Of a stretch of DNA of 64,000 nt, positions 61,663 to 64,000 are shown piece by piece. The DNA lies in contig CAYFPJ010000002.1 of NCBI GenBank assembly GCA_964344965.1, positions 1 through 64,000 of the forward strand. Reading direction: 5' to 3'. Made by a program: the position numbers and the translations under genes. Origin of the DNA: UM-FILTER-37-12 sp964344965 (lineage in GTDB: Bacteria > Patescibacteriota > Patescibacteriia > Magasanikbacterales > UBA922). The notes beneath the pieces were generated by a model. That model saw nothing but the letters and a program-made list of their open reading frames with translations. It had not been told where the DNA came from and searched no databases. Position 1 is the stretch's first letter. Each line of letters begins with the position of its first letter.

Positions 61663-62319
61663 TTATCTAGTATGTAAACCACATTCACTAGTGGTATCAT
61701 TTGTATTATGAAAACGACCAAACCTCTCTTCGCTGGTGTTACTTTTCTTTGTGCATGGCTGACAACCTAAAGATGGATAGCCTTGATCATATAGTGGATG
61801 ATAGCTGAGATTTCTTTCCTTTATGTATTGCCAGATATCATCTTTGGTCCAAAAAACAATTGGGTTTATCTTGGTGATATCTTCTTCTACTTCTGTAATT
61901 TCTGTATCCTTGCGACTTTCTGCCTCATCTCTTCGCAGACCAGTAACCCAACTATCATGTGCTTCAATTACTGGTTTTATAGCTGGTTTTTTCATAGCAC
62001 AACACTTGTACTTTCCATCCTTGATCATCTCATCACCAAAAGAATTCTCAATATCTTCTTTTTCTTCTGGAGTTGGTCTAATCCATTTAAAGTTCATGCC
62101 TGTTTCTTGTACTAGCTGGTCTGCAAAATCTAGTGTCTCTTTGAATTCATAGCCTGTATCAATTCCAACAAAATTCGCTTGGGGGTCGACACTCATTACC
62201 AAATCTACAATCACTCTTGAATCTTTACCAAAAGAACAAGTAACAAAAACTTTCTTATTTTCTTCAAATAGATCTTTGATAATTGTTTTACTTTGTTTGA
62301 TCTTTTCGGCAAGTTTCAT
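61663..62319 (-). CDS. cysH: Assimilatory APS reductase ([4Fe-4S]-type CysH)
   Basis: PP-loop SFGKDSRVIV (about 29-38), cluster cysteines C106 and C107 in YKCCAMKK, C186 and C189 in GYPSLGCQPCT, and the C-terminal nucleophile C213 in SECGLH. The CC...CxxC set is that of [4Fe-4S] enzymes that reduce APS directly, rather than cluster-free PAPS reductases. So no APS kinase is needed. The product sulfite can go to SqdB. Its stop lies 4 bp from the cysD start, and upstream (3 bp) is a CMP-sugar synthetase gene. Confidence 0.94.
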   Translation of the reverse strand: MKLAEKIKQSKTIIKDLFEENKKVFVTCSFGKDSRVIVDLVMSVDPQANFVGIDTGYEFKETLDFADQLVQETGMNFKWIRPTPEEKEDIENSFGDEMIKDGKYKCCAMKKPAIKPVIEAHDSWVTGLRRDEAESRKDTEITEVEEDITKINPIVFWTKDDIWQYIKERNLSYHPLYDQGYPSLGCQPCTKKSNTSEERFGRFHNTNDTTSECGLHTR

Positions 62320-62322
62320 AAT

Positions 62323-63036
62323 TTATGTGTTATTGTTCTTTTGTCTATATTCCAAAAAAATTTTTATCGAATCAAGATCCTCTGGATAATCAACATCCAT
62401 TGAGTAAAATTGATCTATTACTAAAGGATAGTTTCTTTTACCTTCCATTTTCTTTTCACTAGTCAGTGTCTCGAAACTAGACAACCAGAGGTTGGCTGCT
62501 TTATAAAATTTTGGCTTTTGCTTATTTTCTACATTTTGGTAATGAAGTTCGTCTTGCCAAAAGACAATCGTACCATCTTCTTTGATCTCTCGAATATTAT
62601 AAGGATGATTCAAGGTATCCACTTCTGATACTGCCACTACTGAGTCTGCTTTTTTGTCTATAGCTAGACTCACCGCTGTGTCAATCTGCTTGGTGTCGAT
62701 AAGAGGTGAAGCAGCTTGTAACAAAATTACATAGTCGGCTTTATAACCTTCGTCTTTTTCCAATTTTTCGACAGTATAAACCATGGTATCAATGACTGGA
62801 CTATCATCTCTAGCCAACTCTGCTGGGCGTATAAATGGTACATCTGCTCCATGCTCTTTCGCAACTCTAGCAATTTCATCATCATCAGTAGAGACAATGA
62901 CGCGATCAACCAATGAAGATTTTTTGGCTGCTTCAATTGACCAAGTCAAAAGAGGTTTGCCTTGCAACAAAGCTAGGTTTTTACCAGGAAACCTTTTACT
63001 ACCCCCTCGTGCCGGGATTATTACCACTACATTCAT
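62323..63036 (-). CDS. Acylneuraminate cytidylyltransferase (second CMP-nonulosonate synthetase)
   Basis: VVVIIPARGGSKRFPGKNLALLQ is the CTP loop; FIRPAELARDDSPVIDTMVYTV, QAASPLIDTKQID and DSVVAVSEVDTLNHPYNIREI follow the family. It is related to 55937-56686 but differs widely, so it may act on the second nonulosonic acid or on a KDO-like sugar. It is co-transcribed with cysH (3 bp). Confidence 0.9.
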   Translation of the reverse strand: MNVVVIIPARGGSKRFPGKNLALLQGKPLLTWSIEAAKKSSLVDRVIVSTDDDEIARVAKEHGADVPFIRPAELARDDSPVIDTMVYTVEKLEKDEGYKADYVILLQAASPLIDTKQIDTAVSLAIDKKADSVVAVSEVDTLNHPYNIREIKEDGTIVFWQDELHYQNVENKQKPKFYKAANLWLSSFETLTSEKKMEGKRNYPLVIDQFYSMDVDYPEDLDSIKIFLEYRQKNNNT

Positions 63037-63045
63037 ATATTCAAA

Positions 63046-63987
63046 TTATTTTTGAGCGATAAATCTCAATTTTAGACCAATACCAAGTTCATTCATTTTG
63101 TTTTCCAATATCTTTTCATTTTCAGGATCCAATATAAAATCCCTGAATTTTTTTGGCAAAAAATCATATATTTCATCACCAAAGGGATCCAAAAATTGAA
63201 AACTATTAATCATTGAATCCTTCCCTGTATAGCATGTGTTCACTTCAATATTTTCATTCTTCCAACCAAGATTTGAGAATAAGTATCTCAAAGTATCTTC
63301 TGAAAAATAGGAAAGATGCAGACGGCCAGTAAATGTACGAGACATTTCATGTAGTGTCATACAGACAAGACTCTGTACATTAGGGCAAATTCCCAAAAAT
63401 ATTCCACCTGGCTTTAAAATACGATAAATATCTTTGACGACATCAATCGGTTCAGGCAAATGTTCGATCACACCAAACATAGTGACAAGATCAAAACTAT
63501 TATCCTCAAAACCACACTCATGCAACAATTTTCTCTCTACCTTTACTCCATACATCTCTTCAGCATACTTAGCAGTCCTTTCATTTAGCTCCAGACCAAG
63601 TGTGTCATAACCCCTCTCTTTGGCTGTGTGCAAAAATCCTCCCACGGAACATCCGATATCAAGCACTCTGCCAGATGGAACCTGATCTTGAATTTTGTCT
63701 AAAAAATAATTATATAATTTACCTCTAATCTCCTGATGCTTTTCAGACGATAAAAAATCAAAACCAGCATCATTGGTGTCAGATTCTTCATTGTACTGCT
63801 TTACTACCGCTTCTTCATTAGCTTGGGGATTGACATAGACATGTGCACAATTACTACAACGCACAAAATCAAAGCCATTTTTTGTAAAAAGCACAGTGAA
63901 ATTTGGTGAATGACAAAGTAAACAATTTATTTTTTTTACCAAGTGTTCAAAGACCTTACCAGTCTTTGGGTCAACTAGTTTGTCCAA
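63046..63987 (-). CDS. Zinc-ribbon SAM methyltransferase (type 12), 5' end outside window
   Basis: The N-terminal region holds CLLC...CSNC, a zinc ribbon. VLDIGCSVGGFLHTAKERGYD is motif I, FDLVTMFGVIEHLPEP motif IV, and ILKPGGIFLGICPN the closing motif. The frame stays open beyond the apparent start to the window end, so the true start lies outside. Such proteins methylate sugars or lipids in surface-glycan loci. It ends 9 bp before the CMP-synthetase gene. Confidence 0.85.
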   Translation of the reverse strand: MDKLVDPKTGKVFEHLVKKINCLLCHSPNFTVLFTKNGFDFVRCSNCAHVYVNPQANEEAVVKQYNEESDTNDAGFDFLSSEKHQEIRGKLYNYFLDKIQDQVPSGRVLDIGCSVGGFLHTAKERGYDTLGLELNERTAKYAEEMYGVKVERKLLHECGFEDNSFDLVTMFGVIEHLPEPIDVVKDIYRILKPGGIFLGICPNVQSLVCMTLHEMSRTFTGRLHLSYFSEDTLRYLFSNLGWKNENIEVNTCYTGKDSMINSFQFLDPFGDEIYDFLPKKFRDFILDPENEKILENKMNELGIGLKLRFIAQK

Positions 63988-64000
63988 TTCTTTATCACGT

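Noticed and set aside
57891..62319. An APS kinase (cysC) or sulfite reductase in the sulfur module.
   Set aside because: None is encoded here: CysN ends after its own domains and CysH has the APS-type cysteine set.

Overview
The window looks like a chromosomal segment of a Candidatus Patescibacteria / CPR bacterium, near Falkowbacteria or a similar Parcubacteria-type lineage. This is inferred from gene style: a TraG/VirD4-like ATPase with a charged tail, an RarA/UvrD/HU/PilT/MurG/penicillin-binding-protein core, many lineage-specific unknown proteins, TSP3-type secreted proteins and very many short palindromic repeats. Most genes lie on the minus strand in tightly packed operons. No rRNA, CRISPR array or phage module is visible.

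Layout. (1) 69-9060, minus strand: an operon of NAD(P)HX dehydratase, class I amidotransferase, a small unknown, a GCS2-type glutamate-cysteine-ligase-like enzyme, a circularly permuted ATP-grasp ligase, a gamma-glutamylcyclotransferase-like protein and a split dikinase-like pair with a DUF559 nuclease-like gene between its halves. It looks like a pathway for a gamma-glutamyl or amide-bonded metabolite. (2) 9276-24751: TraG-like ATPase, REP-type Y1 transposase, methyltransferase, Elp3, a block of unknown proteins including two paralogues, a DMT transporter, a 5'-truncated queH, rarA, Nudix, GxxExxY and glyA. (3) 25002-34507: murG, UvrD/RecB-like helicase-nuclease, HU, tRNA-Met and tRNA-Glu, PBP2/FtsI-like transpeptidase, PilT, YtxH-like protein. 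(4) 34695-63987: a large surface-glycan locus. It holds glycosyltransferases, a polyprenyl-phosphate sugar transferase, nucleotide-sugar epimerases and dehydrogenases, a secreted subtilisin and a TSP3 protein, two NeuB and two CMP-sugar synthetase genes, NeuC, and a sulfate-to-sulfoquinovose cassette (cysD, cysN, cysH, UDP-sulfoquinovose synthase).

The most striking non-coding signal is a 145-bp element in five copies (5267-5411, 19644-19787, 21124-21268, 43059-43203, 48895-49039). Four copies are identical. Four of the five sit inside genes, and exact removal of 145 bp rejoins the flanking reading frames in three of them. There is no target duplication, both halves of the element carry a hairpin with a GCAAGC tip, and TTTT or TTTTA precedes one end in four copies. 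This is the signature of a non-autonomous IS200/IS605 or REP-type element, and a Y1 (HUH) transposase gene lies at 11317-12000. A second notable class is a set of intergenic inverted repeats whose long arms differ in every copy while the central core is conserved. They fall at module borders in the glycan locus and elsewhere.

The glycan genes fit together. CysDN makes APS, a [4Fe-4S]-type CysH reduces it to sulfite, and the SQD1-like enzyme adds sulfite to UDP-glucose to give UDP-sulfoquinovose. NeuC/NeuB/CMP-synthetase genes make activated nonulosonic acids. Ugd-type dehydrogenases and UXS/GalE-like epimerases supply acidic or rearranged sugars. The predicted surface polymer would be acidic, sulfonated and sialic-acid-like.
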